Notes: generated by a model not told the origin, from the letters alone. 64,000 nt of DNA from Acanthosepion pharaonis (GCA_903632075.3 CAHIKZ030003481.1:7501-71500), one strand, 5' to 3'; shown: positions 1 through 11,522, counted from the first letter of the stretch. Program-made: numbers and translations.

Positions 1-1015
1 AGATATTTCATCAAGCAAAATTTCTAGGCAGCCGCAATTCTGCGTCAGGTTTTATAAATGTAGAAAGGTGAAGATATGACAAGATCCGTAGTAAATTTGT
101 TATGACCCTGTTCGTTATAGTTAAACTGCGGTATAAGTATTTCTTGAGATAACAGCTAAGAAAATAAATGAAGAATAAATGGCAATTCACAATAGAACAA
201 ATAATAAGCTGAAAGCGTTAGACAACGTCATTATCCCCAATGATGGCCTACATCAGTCGCCATCTCTTAACAACCAAAAGAAAGCAAAAATACTGATGCT
301 ATATACTATACTTCAGAATACAGTATCGCCTACGGGGAAGAAAATTCCCGAACATTGTGAAAAATATGTACTCTCCTGTAGGATATTCTCATAGGAACTT
401 TCGAGAATCTTAGCGTCTATTCAAACATGAATATCACTAAAATAACGTTCAAAATGATAAAATCTGTCGGATTAATAAATAAAAAATCCATTACTTCTTT
501 AGAAATTGTTTTGTTTACATTCGGATATGTAACTGAACAGATAAACTATCGAGAAAATTATTTGCGTTGAGAAGGCTTTGCTTGATCAATGACTTCACAT
601 TATAGCTGAGTCGGTTTAGAGCATGTCGGATTTAACGACGATTCCTCCTGCAAAGGAGGTGCAGTCTTTAAAAGGATTTCTGGAATATTAAAGCCAGCAG
701 ATGAAAATAAATATATATGCGGTTTAATAGATAAATAAATAAACGGAACTTCTACCCAAATACGGGTATCCACTAAAATAATAGTTAAAGTGATCAAATC
801 TATCGGATTCATAAATCTATGTAGGTATGTATAGGTATGTATAGGTATATGACAAGAACAGCAGTAGCAGAATATACTTTGACAAAGGCATTAATAAACA
901 AAGTGGCCCACAGCGGGGTTAACGCTGATTAAAAAAAAAGTCAAAGGAGGTTACAAATATATATCGAACAGAGTCCCAAGGGAGGTAATAATTATATGAT
1001 TATATAATTATATTA
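1..1015. other. Unassigned AT-rich sequence with one diverged ~50-bp direct repeat
   Basis: No gene is recognised. Open frames of about 70 codons occur on both strands, but none resembles a family I know. A segment at about 430-480 recurs in diverged form at about 766-816. Both copies contain ACTAAAATAA followed by GATnAAATCTnTCGGATT and lie in the same orientation. This suggests two pieces of one dispersed repeat or a local duplication. Confidence 0.5.
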
Positions 1016-1017
1016 TT

Positions 1018-1281
1018 TTATTTTTCCGGATGCCGAAACCTTTTCGAACCATTCCTTGATGATTGTCTTAATGTCACTGCATCTTCAGGAACAAAAGGTG
1101 CATTCTCAAAGTCAGTATGCACAGGAGTATCAGAGTTATCTTGTAGTTTGATGTAAGTATCAGAATTACATTCATTTATTTCTACACGGATACTTTCAAC
1201 AGGAGTCTTTTCTTCTCTTCTAGTTATAGATTTGTTCTTTTCGAAAGCCCGCCCTCTCAGCTGCATAGGGGTAAGGCACAC
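1018..1281 (-). pseudogene. Unclassified 87-codon open frame, possible retroelement tail
   Basis: This minus-strand frame has an acidic middle and ends in a basic stretch, LRQSSRNGSKRFRHPEK. An arginine and serine-rich end of this kind is common at the C-termini of LTR-retrotransposon polyproteins, and that is the only hint of origin. There is no protease, RT or integrase motif next to it. A chance open frame in AT-rich DNA is equally possible. It overlaps nothing recognised and lies just upstream of the plus-strand LINE C remnant. Confidence 0.2.
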
Positions 1282-1531
1282 CCCACCAATGAGGCCAATT
1301 GTTTGCAGTGGATAGCGACCCGTAATGCCTCAGGACAGAAACCTGGAGTTTGAGAAGTCCATGTTCCGGGTCTATAATCGGTGATCGACAATACTCCTCT
1401 TTGGTTCTCAGTTGGGCAAGACGGTCGGTCGGAGAGGCCCGACATGTCTGTGCAAAATGTGGTCAAAGAAGAGTATACTCATGATATTAAATGCGCCAAT
1501 TGTCAGGAAAACTATTCAGCTTTAGTGAAAT

Positions 1532-1532
<1 letters not shown>

Positions 1533-1607
<75 letters not shown>

Positions 1608-1624
1608 TGTGTTTGTGTGTGTGC
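1533..1624. repeat. (TA)n-(TG)n compound microsatellite
   Basis: About 17 TA dinucleotides pass directly into about 25 TG dinucleotides with two TT interruptions. The tract lies right after the ORF1 zinc-knuckle block of LINE C. Confidence 0.97.
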
Positions 1625-1689
1625 AATCTGCGATCGATAAATTGTCGTCTAAATGAAGCAAAAACGAAAATAGCATTTTAATAGATATA

Positions 1690-2115
1690 TTTACGAAATT
1701 TACGACTCCGGAATCTCTTGCAACTTTTCTGGATGGTTTCCTTGTTTAAGTTGGTGAATGCTGCCATGATCTCTGCCTTCAGTTCATTATATTGTCAAAC
1801 ATAGGATCTTCCAGTAACAACCCTCTTGACCCAGGGCAGAACTACCTCCTCAAGGCACTTAATCTAGGCCTAGATGTTGAGTCTGAGGCCCTGTAGGAAG
1901 ATGAATGTAGGCATAACGTTGCCATCACTAATGATCACCTCAAACACCTTCATAATCACCATGAGACTCATCTAACTCTTTCCGAATTCTCTGCGTTGTT
2001 TGACACCCGAACGCTCTGAAAATGTTCATGTTGGGGCTTCCGGTGCAAATTTCTGCGTAAGGGTGCTCCTTTTCTAACAGACGGTGCCCAACTGGCCCTA
2101 CTGTACTGGGCAATC
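1690..2115 (-). mobile_element. Gutted mariner-like (Tc1/mariner superfamily) transposase remnant
   Basis: Read on the minus strand, the segment starts with an N-terminal piece containing RIRKELDESHGDYEG. It then jumps to ISDGNVMPTFIF, IKCLEEVVLPWVKRVVTGRSYV, and finally to a C-terminal block, AAFTNLNKETIQKSCKRFR. In the mariner-like transposases I recall, these pieces flank the three catalytic acidic residues. Here the stretches carrying the first Asp and the second and third acidic residues are deleted. At least two internal deletions and several stops are needed, so no functional enzyme is possible. It sits inside the ORF1 region of LINE C in the opposite orientation, so it probably inserted there. 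Terminal inverted repeats were not identified. Confidence 0.65.
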
Positions 2116-3949
2116 GACAAAGTCAAAAACAATCAACGCCCATGCGCGAAATTAAAAATATAAAATGGCGACAATTTACCCGTCGAACACTATATATAAA
2201 AAGAGAGAAAGAAATCATGGAGGTCAAGTATAGAATAGCGGATTCCTATATATACGTCCATAGCCATTGTAGTCCAAAAGACAAATCATGTCAGCAGCAA
2301 TAATAACAACAAAACAAACAAATATGGAGCACTCATCGATTAAATAGTGCAGCTAGGACCAAATGACTGGCCAAGAACTGCTAAGAAGACAAACAAAAAT
2401 AGTATATAAACCAAAAGAACCGATTTTTAACCCACATACTAAAGTTCAAATACCACTTATGCAAAACAAAATATTCACCTAAAGCAAAAACTAGTAGACA
2501 CAAATAAAATAAAATTCAAAGCCCTAAAGAAAATGGATGATATGCCACCAAAAAGTTCCAAGCAAAATAAAAAGTTAAATACGTATAAAACTCAAATAAA
2601 CATAAAATAGGATACAGAATACTACAATGGAACTGACTTGGAGTAAAGCCAAATTACGATGAATTATTACACATTCTCCTTTACTCACATTGGCTACTGC
2701 TGTTATTTGTATCCAAGAAACATTTCTAAAAAAGATAATGTTGATATTAGAAACTACCAAGAGTACATTAACATTCACAGCTTTCGAATCGGGGCCTCTA
2801 GACGTGTAACCGACTTAATAAAAACAAATGGCGTACCCCAGAGCAAAATTGAACTAAAAACAGAAATACGGAGAGATGCCGTGAGACTTTACACAGAACA
2901 ATCAGCATATGCTCCTCTCACCACATGATCAGATAGAACAAGACAAGCTGGAAAATCTGATAAAAGAATTATCCAAGCCTTTCATTCTCTTAGGGGATTT
3001 TAATTTCCACAATAGCATCTAGAAATTCAAGAAGAGAAATGAAAAAGGGAAAATTATGAAAAAATTCTTTATAGATAAGTTATGTCTGCTCTACCAGGGA
3101 TCAATGACACATATCAATCCACAAATGAAGACTGTCAGCAATTGACCTAGCAATATGTTGTCTAGCTATTTACCTCGACTTTACCTGAAGCGTTGACGAT
3201 GATACATGCAATAATGATCTTTTCCCCTATCATCTTGAGGAACAATGAGGTGACTGATGAGCACCCACCTAGATAGACGATAATCAAAGCCGGCTGGGAA
3301 ATTTTCGTAAATTTTTGTCAAAACAAATTAAGTTAAAATAATATAGAAACAGCAGAAAATTTAAACATTCGAAAACTTAACAAAAATATACAAGCTAGCT
3401 ATATTGGGCTACGAAACAAAACAGTTTGGGAAAAATAGATAGTAAACATAATCATATACCAGTAAAACGTATCTCATTAAATAATAGCACGATAATGGAC
3501 AAAAAGGCTATAGCAAATATATTGGCTGAAATATTCCAAAAAATGATTTTAAAAAATTGTAAACAACAATCTGATACTATGAATCAAAATAGAGAATAAT
3601 TCAAATTAAACTTCAAAACAAAGAACTTGGAAGATTACAAGAAACCATTCTATCAGACAGAAATAGAAACAAAATCTTACATAATTCAACCGTCGGACCG
3701 AACGATGTTCACTATGTCCTTAAGACAACTCCCAAATAGATTCATCAAATCTTCATTAAAATATATATAACGATATCTGAGCAAAAATGGCAACAAACAA
3801 CTATCCTACCGATTCCTAAACGGGGAAAAACAATTCAGAGCCTCTCACAAATAACAAGCTTCGCATAATAAAAACCGGTCCTGGGTAAATGGAGACAGGT
3901 GTCCTAGAAATGGAAGAAAGTCCACAGATACCCTAACCCATTTATACTT

Positions 3950-4335
3950 GCTTAGGAATGGAGAGCAACTAAAATTTTCTTACATACCAAGCTACTGTAC
4001 TGTACTGATGCGGCATTCACCCTGGGCGGATTGAGCCGGCTTCTTCCTGTTATGAGAAGAAGGTTCTTGGGATAAATTACAGAAGTAGGGTACCCACGCC
4101 TACTCGGATAACGTTCTTGCTTGCCGCGGGGTTCCCACAGACGCAGAGACAGGAACGACCAGAAGCCGCCGGTTACCGATGCAGACGCTCCTTGGATTTT
4201 CACCAGAGCCCTTGTTAGCCGGAGTGTGTGTCAGACCTGGGTGGTCCTATCAGGAACGAAGTTCCGGGCGGCATAGCTCTGACACTACCGCTTACCACCC
4301 CCCCAACCGACTGGGAGGTAAGGGTTGGACTTTGG
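3950..4335 (-). repeat. GC-rich body fused to the 3' side of a 5S rRNA-like head
   Basis: On the minus strand this ~385-bp segment follows the 5S-like sequence without a break. It is far richer in GC and CpG than its surroundings. It begins CCCAAAGTCCAACCC, contains a CT-rich middle, and ends in AT-rich DNA near 3950. A frame of 83 codons runs through most of it but resembles no known domain. The arrangement is that of a 5S-headed SINE (SINE3 type) or a 5S gene with spacer. I do not recognise the body as a LINE tail. Its right side abuts LINE C. Confidence 0.45.
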
Positions 4336-4454
4336 GAGCTTACAGTACCAGGTGTTCCCAAGCGGTCCCCCATCTAAGTACTGACCTGGCTCTACGATGC
4401 TTAACTTCGGTGATCGAACGAGAACCGGTGTTTCAGCGTGATTTAACCGTAAGC
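4336..4454 (-). rRNA. 5S rRNA-like sequence (5S-derived SINE head or pseudogene)
   Basis: The reverse complement aligns along its full length of 119 nt with animal 5S rRNA as I remember it, at roughly 80 percent identity. Landmarks of the internal RNA polymerase III promoter are readable: a box A region GAAGTTAAGCATCG, and a box C region TTAGATGGGGGACCGCTTGG. Helix I is intact: GCTTACGGT pairs with ACTGTAAGC, including one G.T pair, although both strands differ from the standard sequence. No run of T follows the 3' end, which a working 5S gene would need for termination; a GC-rich body follows instead. A 5S-derived retroposon or pseudogene is therefore more likely than an active rRNA gene. 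Confidence 0.7.
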
Positions 4455-4735
4455 ATACCAAGCTACACTCACGGTAAAACACATTTTAACTGAATGTACT
4501 TAACACATGTAAGACATAAACACTACAAGGAAACCAACCATTTGAAAATACTGAAAGTGTCAGCATAATCTTCTACCTTAAAGAAACAGGTTTATGCCAA
4601 AATATAAAACCTGCAACAGATAATCTACAAATTAAATATTTATAAAACATGCATTAACCATGAAACTATAAAATTATGTACAAAATATCTGAAGTTATAA
4701 ATTTTTGTTCAAAATATTTAGATTTCGGCATTAAA

Positions 4736-4757
4736 TAATAATAATAATAATAATAAA
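4736..4757. repeat. (AAT)n microsatellite
   Basis: About seven consecutive ATA/AAT triplets in otherwise unassigned AT-rich DNA between the 5S-like element and the gypsy remnant. Confidence 0.9.
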
Positions 4758-5384
4758 TGTTGATATGCAGCAAAACAACAAAATCAACGAACTTTTCATA
4801 TCCGTTCCCAACTAGTACGACATCATACACAAACACTGTCAACGTACGTCCGTTGTTGAACTTATACATACACCTATTGTTGATTGGCTTCCAACGACTG
4901 AATTTCGTCGACTATAGGTTAGTATTTGTTGGGATGGACATTACGGCGTAAAAAGAGCAGGACGAGGGGCAGTTAGCCAAGTGAGAAAGGAGTGACCTTT
5001 AGGTGACCAGCGCTGATATGAAAATATTATTTCATGAGGTGTAGTGTTGGTGGTGGTGCAGAGCAGAGATCTTATGGAAATGCAGTAATGCAGGTAGAAC
5101 AACTTCCCACTGAGATTCTTGCAGATTTCTCAAAGCCAATGCCAAAATGTCACATGATTCTAAACAATTCTATTGTATAATTCATACAGACTATTCTCCT
5201 GGCAGTTCTAAGAGATAAGTTCAACTGGTAGCTATACCCAATTTAGTAAGATACTTACGCAGTTATTTAAATAAGCACGAAGAGCCACGATCGGAATGGA
5301 TATACGAAAGCTTACCGAACACGGTAAATATATGCTTCAGACATTTATTTATTATACTTCTATATTTATTATACTTATTGTCAT

Positions 5385-7600
5385 ATTAGGGCATCTGTTG
5401 CCATAAAAATAGAAGGGTTCTTTAAGTTAGAGAGAAGAGCTCTCTTAAAATCTAGACTGAGTCGCTCCATTGGTAGTGCGGCCTTGAAAAGGCGAAATAG
5501 TGTATCAACGTAGTTTCCATCTAGCACAAACAGAACAGTCCGTGCATAACTTATTATATCCTCTATAGAGTATAGAAGATTCCTGGCTTTCATAAAGTGG
5601 CCTAACCCGATTATGCCTGTATACCAAAGACAATTCTCTGTAGAAGATAGCGCCAGAATGAGCACGCAAACGTGTATCAACATATATGTTACTTTTCCAT
5701 GGTCTATATATAATTTCATAATTGTATCTCCCTAGTTCCATTCTCCATCTTTGGATTTTATTGTTTGTAATTTTACAAGGTCTCCCCGTATGAAACACGA
5801 AGTTCACTGCCTGCTAATCCGTGACGATGGTAAAATGTCGACCAAATAAGTAGTGGGCCACCTTTTTACAATGGCTGCAGCTTCCTTTTTTTTTTATTGA
5901 AACGTACTTTCAGTCGTAAGGTCACTGGACGAACGGCCTGATCAGAAATGTCAGTCTCAACTACTGGAGACATTTTCTTCAATAAGGTGAAATAAAGCAC
6001 TTCAGATTCTTAAGCACTTAATATTCTTGAATGCTGTCACGGCCTCGGGATTTAAACGGGATAAGTCAGCCATGTTTAAAGGTTTGATCTTGTTCGAAAA
6101 CTTAGATATCCATTAGGATTAATAAGAAAACAAACCAAGGGCTCAACGTTTACCTTTAGAGACAGACAGTTCTTTGAGTAAACGTAATCGATCCGTATCA
6201 GTTGGCAGTACCCCATAAGATATGGTGTAGCCGAGAAAGTTGAGAGAAGAGGCTGATATGAAGAACTTCTTTTCATTGAAAGTGAGCTTATGTAGTTTGG
6301 CTCCCTCTAGAAATTTTGAAAAGTTTTTATCGTGTTCCTCTTGAGTCTTCCCGGTTACAACAATGTTATCTACATAAGAGTAAGTTCCACCCAAGTTATT
6401 CCTCGTTATAACGTCGTCCATTATTCGCTAGAAGCAAGATACACCGTTTTTGACTCCGAATAGAATTCGACAAAACTGAAATAATTTGCCATCTGCTTCA
6501 AACATGGAGTATGCTTTGTCTTCCACTCGAATATTTATCTGGTGATAAGCGCTTTTTAAATCCAAAGAAGAATAAATGTTATATTTGGAGCTTTCCCAAG
6601 ACATATGTCATCAATCCTTGGCAGTCGGGTAAGAGTTTCGTCAATCTACTTATAGTTTTTATCACTACAATCCGCAACTTATCACTTTCTATGCCTATCG
6701 TTAACAAAATTTGAGCTAGCCAAAGGAACGCGTTTTTTCCAATCACCCCATCTGTAAACATTTTTATTAACCTCGGCCTCAATAAGGAGCCTATCGGCAC
6801 TTCCAAATTGATGGAGTCGTTATAGGTTTGCCGTTAAGATAAAGATTTGAAAATAAAAAGGTCTATCTAGCAAGGCAGAGGATAGATTGCAAGCAGTTGC
6901 ATTTGAAATAGAGAGGATTTTCATAAGGCCGCCAACTGCAAACGACAGACTAGAATGTTGATTCATGAAGTCTTGGCCTAGAGTAATGTCACAACAAAGA
7001 TTGCGGCAAGGAAAAAGGTGAACACTCAAATATCACTCACCTTTAATGATTTAAGTTGACTCTACATACCCCTTTTATTGGAGCGTTAAATGATGACGAA
7101 ACCATGGACACGTTCCCTGTAGGAGGGGGTACTTTTATTTCGTGCGTTTTGGCGTAATCGGGCGAAATAAAGTATCCGGAGGAACTCGTTCATTAGGGGT
7201 GCAGCCTCGTGTTTGCTAATCAAAATGTACACTGTGGCTTGTTTTAATCATCTAGTTGAGGTGATTGTCATTGTATAAAAGTGGCTAAGATTATCAGACT
7301 TTAAAAAAAACTTTTTTTGCATTTGTGTCACATGGCCTACTTTGCCTGTCACAGTTTGCGACTGTGTCAAGATCCGCCACAAAAAAATAAGATTCAGCGT
7401 GCGTCATGACACACGTATCACGTATCGGTGAATCTTTGTTCCCGATACTATGGTACCAACAGTGGGTTGGTAAGAATAAGATTCCGGATTTTTCAGGGCT
7501 GTATAGAGAACCCTAGCTTGATTTTCCGCCCTATGTAAATCAATGGTTCTGTTTTCTAAAAGACGTTGTCTAATCGAGTTAGAGCGGAAACACGTTGTAA
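5385..7600 (-). mobile_element. Ty3/gypsy LTR retrotransposon internal region, decayed (gag end to integrase start)
   Basis: Reading from 7600 downward on the minus strand, the domains appear in normal gypsy order. The end of gag (LENRTIDLHRAENQAR, about 7570-7510) is followed by a damaged zinc knuckle (GKVGHVTQ, about 7350). Next is the end of the protease domain (CDITLGQDFMNQHSSL, about 6990). The reverse transcriptase has LDLKSAYHQI (about 6550), FEADGKLFQFCR and the active-site variant SYVDN (about 6370). RNase H (GRHFTIVTD, then NNKIQRWRMELG, about 5840-5720) leads into integrase (HFMKARNLLYSIEDI, MERLSLDFK, about 5600-5430). The catalytic YVDD-type motif ends in Asn instead of Asp. Frameshifts and stops separate the blocks. 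No LTR pair, primer-binding site or envelope gene was seen. The copy is truncated on both sides and abuts a plus-strand LINE at 7.6 kb. Confidence 0.85.
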
Positions 7601-7621
7601 CGTGAGAGCTTGGAAGAAAGA

Positions 7622-7910
7622 TTTATTCTCCCCTCCAGAGCTCCATCCTTGGAACTAAATTCTTCCTAATTTTCACCAACAAACTTCCTGATGTCATCAG
7701 TTCTCAACTTGATATTTATACTGACAACACAACTATTTATTCCTGTCTTAAGTGTAAGTCTGATCGGTTTGATAAGGTCAAATTTATAGTTGACCTCAAA
7801 AATAACCTACAACCTGTCATTAGCTGGACCAAGAGAAAGGCTTGTTAATTTTAATGCCTTCAAAGCAAAACTATGAAGTGAATGCAAACTAAAGACTTCT
7901 AAAGCCAGCT
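7622..7910 (+). mobile_element. LINE family A fragment (RT active-site region)
   Basis: In the plus frame the fragment reads FLIFTNKLPDVISSQLDIYTDN, then KCKSDRFDKVKF, then VISWTKRK. It matches the RT palm and following region of the CR1/jockey-like LINE that recurs in this window. The active site normally reads YADD but is YTDN here, so it is inactive. It starts exactly where the minus-strand gypsy remnant ends, pointing to an insertion or rearrangement boundary near 7.61 kb. Confidence 0.7.
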
Positions 7911-7989
7911 AACGTTGAAACAAAATTAAACTTTTGACCAACCCAATATTATCTGCTTGGCCGTGACAAATAAATAACTAAATACACGA

Positions 7990-9095
7990 TAATTCCTAAC
8001 TTCATCGAAATTAATTTTTATTCGCAAAATACAGATCAGTAATTAAAGCAGGAAGCACTGTGTAGTAATGGATAGCGGCTTAGATTGAGGAAAGAGAGCC
8101 GAGTTCTTCTCCCCCAGCTATAGGTAAATAGCAGAACAGGCCGGGTTCTATAGCCTTAGATGGCAACTGATCTACCGCAGAAAGAAATGGCAACCTACTG
8201 CGGAAAAAAATCTGCCTCGTTATTCATATATATGTATCACACATGGCACATGACTCACTGAATTAAAACAGTTTAACATTTTCAAGTAGTCGCTTTTCAT
8301 TTGTTGTTGCTTTTAACTTTGTTAATGTTGGTTTCACATATGTTTATTAAATTTGGCTGTAACGATATAAATGTATATAAATGCATATAAATCTCAAATA
8401 AATCAGCTGAATATCGAGGTTCCTTCATTTAAAGCGGTTTACTGTTAATCCTTTTAGAATCTCTCCGAGGGAAATGTCAATATCATATGTCGAATATGTA
8501 ATTGTGCGGAGATTAATAAACAGATTTAGCGCCGCTTTTCTTCTTGCGTCAAAGCCTGTGACTAACAATTTTGCTTCAATAATAGGAGTAAAGTCGGAAG
8601 ATATTTCTCCTTCGATACTTGTGGTGTTTGTCGCAACAGAAGAGACATTTTCAAAAGCTGCTTGAAAACAGGTTTTTGTATTACATTTGAAAGAATTATT
8701 GATTAAAAAAGTTTTTTCCGTAGAATAGGAATTGAGAAATATATTTGATTCCTAAACTGAAATTACTTTGCTTGAGGCATCTGAGAATTTACAAAAGAAA
8801 TTTAAAAAAGAAAACAAATTGATTCAACTAAGTGAGACTAGTGCGTTTGTTTATGAAAATTTAATTGCTTGCCTCGAATGAAGAATCCACTGACAAAACT
8901 TTGGATATTAAATCCATGGAAATCCTTGGTTCAATCCCCATTCTTTGATTCCAGAATGAGCCAACTAGCGTGAAGGGAAATAAGAAAAATTCAAGAATGA
9001 AAAATAAAATCGCGCTCTTTTTTCATCAATTCTAATAGAGAAAATATTAGAAGATTTAACGTTTTTCTTTTTGAGATGTTACAAGCGCATGTAAA
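7990..9095. other. Unassigned sequence without recognised genes
   Basis: A short GC-richer patch at about 8080-8220 contains a tandem-like pair, GATGGCAACTGATCTACCGC and ATGGCAACCTACTGCGG, which suggests a dispersed repeat tail. The rest is AT-rich with no frame that I can assign. Confidence 0.4.
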
Positions 9096-9097
9096 TT

Positions 9098-9100
9098 ATA

Positions 9101-9161
<61 letters not shown>

Positions 9162-9162
9162 T

Positions 9163-9214
<52 letters not shown>

Positions 9215-9216
9215 TG
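9098..9216. repeat. (TA)n-(TG)n compound microsatellite
   Basis: About 26 TA units with one early TG interruption pass into about 28 TG units with TT interruptions and a CG-containing end. Confidence 0.97.
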
Positions 9217-9274
9217 CGTAAATGTTGGCCTACACACGAATTCTTTGAATATATATGTATATATTTTTAAAGGA

Positions 9275-9380
9275 TTTCACTTCAAACAAGTCAATAAAGC
9301 CACTAAGACGCAGGGGGCTACTGAGTATGGGAGAAAAAAATCAATTAAGGAAAGAGGACAATAAAAGAACAGAAATTAAG
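9275..9380 (-). mobile_element. 3' terminus of LINE family A
   Basis: The minus strand contains TCTTAGTGGCTTTATTGA followed by GAAGTGAAAT, preceded by a CT-rich stretch. The same 3' end, with CTTAGTGG, TTTATTGCTTTGCT and GTGAAAT followed by A/T-rich tails, occurs at 13.93, 22.99, 39.79 and 62.3 kb. This copy is cut to its non-coding tail. Confidence 0.65.
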
Positions 9381-9649
9381 AAGACAATTATTGATATTGC
9401 ATTTACATTCTTGAAGATCAACTTTGACTGAAGAGCAAGTGAACGGAATGAGTGCCACAAGTTCGAGTGGATAAGGCATTAAAATGTTGGCCAAACGGCC
9501 TCTTTCAAGTTGTTTTTAAGATGAGAGATTCCTGACTTTCAGAATAAGCCTCCTTGGTCATTTTGACAGTTTTATTGATTGCTGAGAATGGCATGTGTGC
9601 ATTAAGTGTATGTTATCTTTTAATTCTTTGGGAGTGTGTGTGATGTGTG

Positions 9650-10605
9650 TATGTGTATATACTGGCGTGAACGTGTGTCTAAATTTGAGACATCAACACC
9701 TCTGCAAACATGTCTGTCTTGTGTGGGTGAGAAATGTGGGTAGGGTTTCATTTATGGGTTTATATATTAATTCTATCTATGTTGTGAAATTCGTAGTTAA
9801 GCCCGTCTGGGTGAAGTGTTTTGAAGCGCAAAATCCATTTGTACTTTCCTCTAGTACTTTTCTAATGTTATATTTTCTGTCTATTTCTATATTTTCAATT
9901 TTTTGAATTTGGCATGGCTTTTGAAATCATGTTTTTTCTAAGCAGAAACCTTGTTCTACAGGTAATAATCTTTCGTTGAGAGCCGACTTGATGCGATTAC
10001 AATAATTATTAATTCTGTAGTGAAAGAGCTATTCTGACTTTTCCTACATATTGTTTCTGGTATAGAGTGCATTCTAATAGTTAAATTATCCTATGACTTC
10101 TACATTTACAGTTGTGGCAGATTTTGAAAATAGATTTAGTGACTGAGGTAGTGAAATAATTGGTATGTCTAATGTGGTTATAAGATAGGCTCCTTTTCTT
10201 TTAAATGGTTGGGAAAATCCTGATGTTTCTAATTTTAGTCTGTTAAGGATTAACTTATCATCTGAAATTTGGTTACTATCTATAATTTCATTAATGTTCT
10301 TAGGCCTACGATATGCTAGTTTTGAAGTCTGTTTTGAGATGTAGGATTCCCAGCGAATATTGATTATCTGAGATAATGGAGGAAGAGTGGTATTGAAAGT
10401 GGTTACTAGAGGGATTAGTCTGGACTTATTTTTAATTTTATAAATTAGGGTCTCTTCTCTAGGTGTGCAAATTGCTTTATTTATTTGTGTTGTTTATATC
10501 CACGTGTTGCGAATTGATGCTCGAGAATTTTAGTGTGTTTTTCATTGTTAGAAAATATCCTTCTGAGTCTAAGTGCTTGTGAATAGGGATTGTTCTCCTT
10601 GAGGT
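9650..10605 (-). mobile_element. Penelope-like retroelement remnant with GIY-YIG-type endonuclease region
   Basis: On the minus strand a series of frame-shifted blocks reads NTTLPPLSQIINIRWES (about 10400), TSKLAYRRPKNINEI, then CHNCKCRSHRII followed by LLECTLYQKQYVGKVRIAL (about 10110-10020). It ends with KTLHPDGLNYEF (about 9800). Penelope-like elements carry an RT followed by a GIY-YIG nuclease. The Cys-rich stretch before LLECT...QYVG, and the HPxGLN ending, are features I recall from them. Stops interrupt every block and the RT core itself is missing or unreadable, so this is a dead C-terminal fragment. It lies upstream of, and in the same orientation as, the LINE A tail at 9.3 kb. Confidence 0.6.
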
Positions 10606-10659
10606 TTTTTGGTCAGGAAGACAGCCGTTGGGATCGTTGCATCATTTTCAGCCGGTAGT

Positions 10660-11195
10660 GGGCACATCAAGTGCGTTGTCAACTTCCCGTCTCTGGAAAT
10701 AGTACTGTCTTCTACTTCCATCAATCAGCAAAAGATTTTGGGCAATCTTTGTGGTCGAATCTTTCTAAACAGGAGCTTGTGCACCTCCACAAAGATCTCA
10801 ATGTGCAACGCTATAGGCTTACCCATCCTTCTGTATGGCTCAGAAATCTGGATTCTATATAGAGCCCATATACGAGCTTTTGAAACCTTCCACATCCACA
10901 ATCTTCAAAGCATCCCCGGATCGTCATAAGGAAATCGAATACCGAATGCCAATATTCTCCAGCGTACCAGCAGCAAAAGTATTAAGGCTCTTATCATCCA
11001 ACAAGAGCTCAGGTGGATTGGCCATGTTGATGCCCGACGACCGTCTCCCAAATAGGATCCTATATGAGGAACTCTTGGAAGGCTAGTGATATGTTAGAGG
11101 ACAGAAGAAACACTTCAAAGATCAACTGAAAATAATAATGATACAGTGTGGTATTAATCCTGCGAAACTGGGAGGACACTATACCTTTAAGATTT
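10660..11195 (+). mobile_element. LINE family E fragment, C-terminal RT region
   Basis: Plus-strand frames read LPILLYGSEIWILYRAHIRA and FETFHIHNLQSI. After a gap come MPDDRLPNRILYEELLEG and RGQKKHFKDQLK, and it ends near CGINPAKLG. This order is typical of the region after the RT fingers and palm in endonuclease-RT LINEs, often annotated as craniofacial development protein 2-like in invertebrates. One or more deletions have removed the WH..I.H and WxGH region. No catalytic motif remains. Confidence 0.7.
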
Positions 11196-11466
11196 TAAAC
11201 TAGTCGAACTCAAGACCAGGAAATTAGCCAGCAAGAACGTCATGGTTGTTTGGTGTGTGGGCCACCGTCACCCCATTCAGTGTCCAGCCTGAGGGCGGCA
11301 ATGTACGTCTCAGCACGGTCCTCGCAGCCAGCATCGTCAACATAATGTCATTAAACGGTAATCTCTTTAATTCTAATTCTTCTCATTTTCATAATAAGAA
11401 AGAGCATTCCACTGTTATTAACACAGATCTCGATACAAACAGTACAGCATAAAATTAATAATTCTA

Positions 11467-11467
<1 letters not shown>

Positions 11468-11519
<52 letters not shown>
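11468..11519. repeat. (AT)n microsatellite
   Basis: About 25 uninterrupted AT units. Confidence 0.97.

Positions 11520-11522
<3 letters not shown>

Larger units (their letters stand above)
1380..3860 (+). mobile_element. Decayed non-LTR retrotransposon (LINE family C): ORF1 zinc knuckles, endonuclease, RT start
   Basis: Three blocks of one LINE lie in order on the plus strand. At about 1400-1530 is a broken double zinc knuckle typical of ORF1 RNA-binding proteins, with THDIKCANCQENYSAL and, in another frame, CAKCGQ. At about 2130-2600 is a lysine-rich ORF1 tail. From about 2615 comes an AP-endonuclease-like domain with QETFLKK and, near 2990, FILLGDFNFHNS; the GDFN motif belongs to the catalytic core of this nuclease family. 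At 3690-3800 a frame resembling the start of the reverse transcriptase is visible (LRQLPNRFIKSSLKYI), after which the homology ends. Stops and frameshifts are frequent, so the copy is dead. A (TA)n(TG)n tract and a mariner-like remnant interrupt ORF1. Family placement, jockey/CR1-like, rests on remembered similarity. Confidence 0.7.

Noticed and set aside
1381..1656. Plus-strand frame with YIYIYI and VCVCVC runs
   Set aside because: The runs are translations of the (TA)n(TG)n tract; only the preceding zinc-knuckle part is meaningful, and it belongs to the LINE C remnant.
5385..7600. Intact endogenous retrovirus
   Set aside because: No LTRs, no envelope region, altered RT active site and many stops; it is a truncated gypsy-type remnant.
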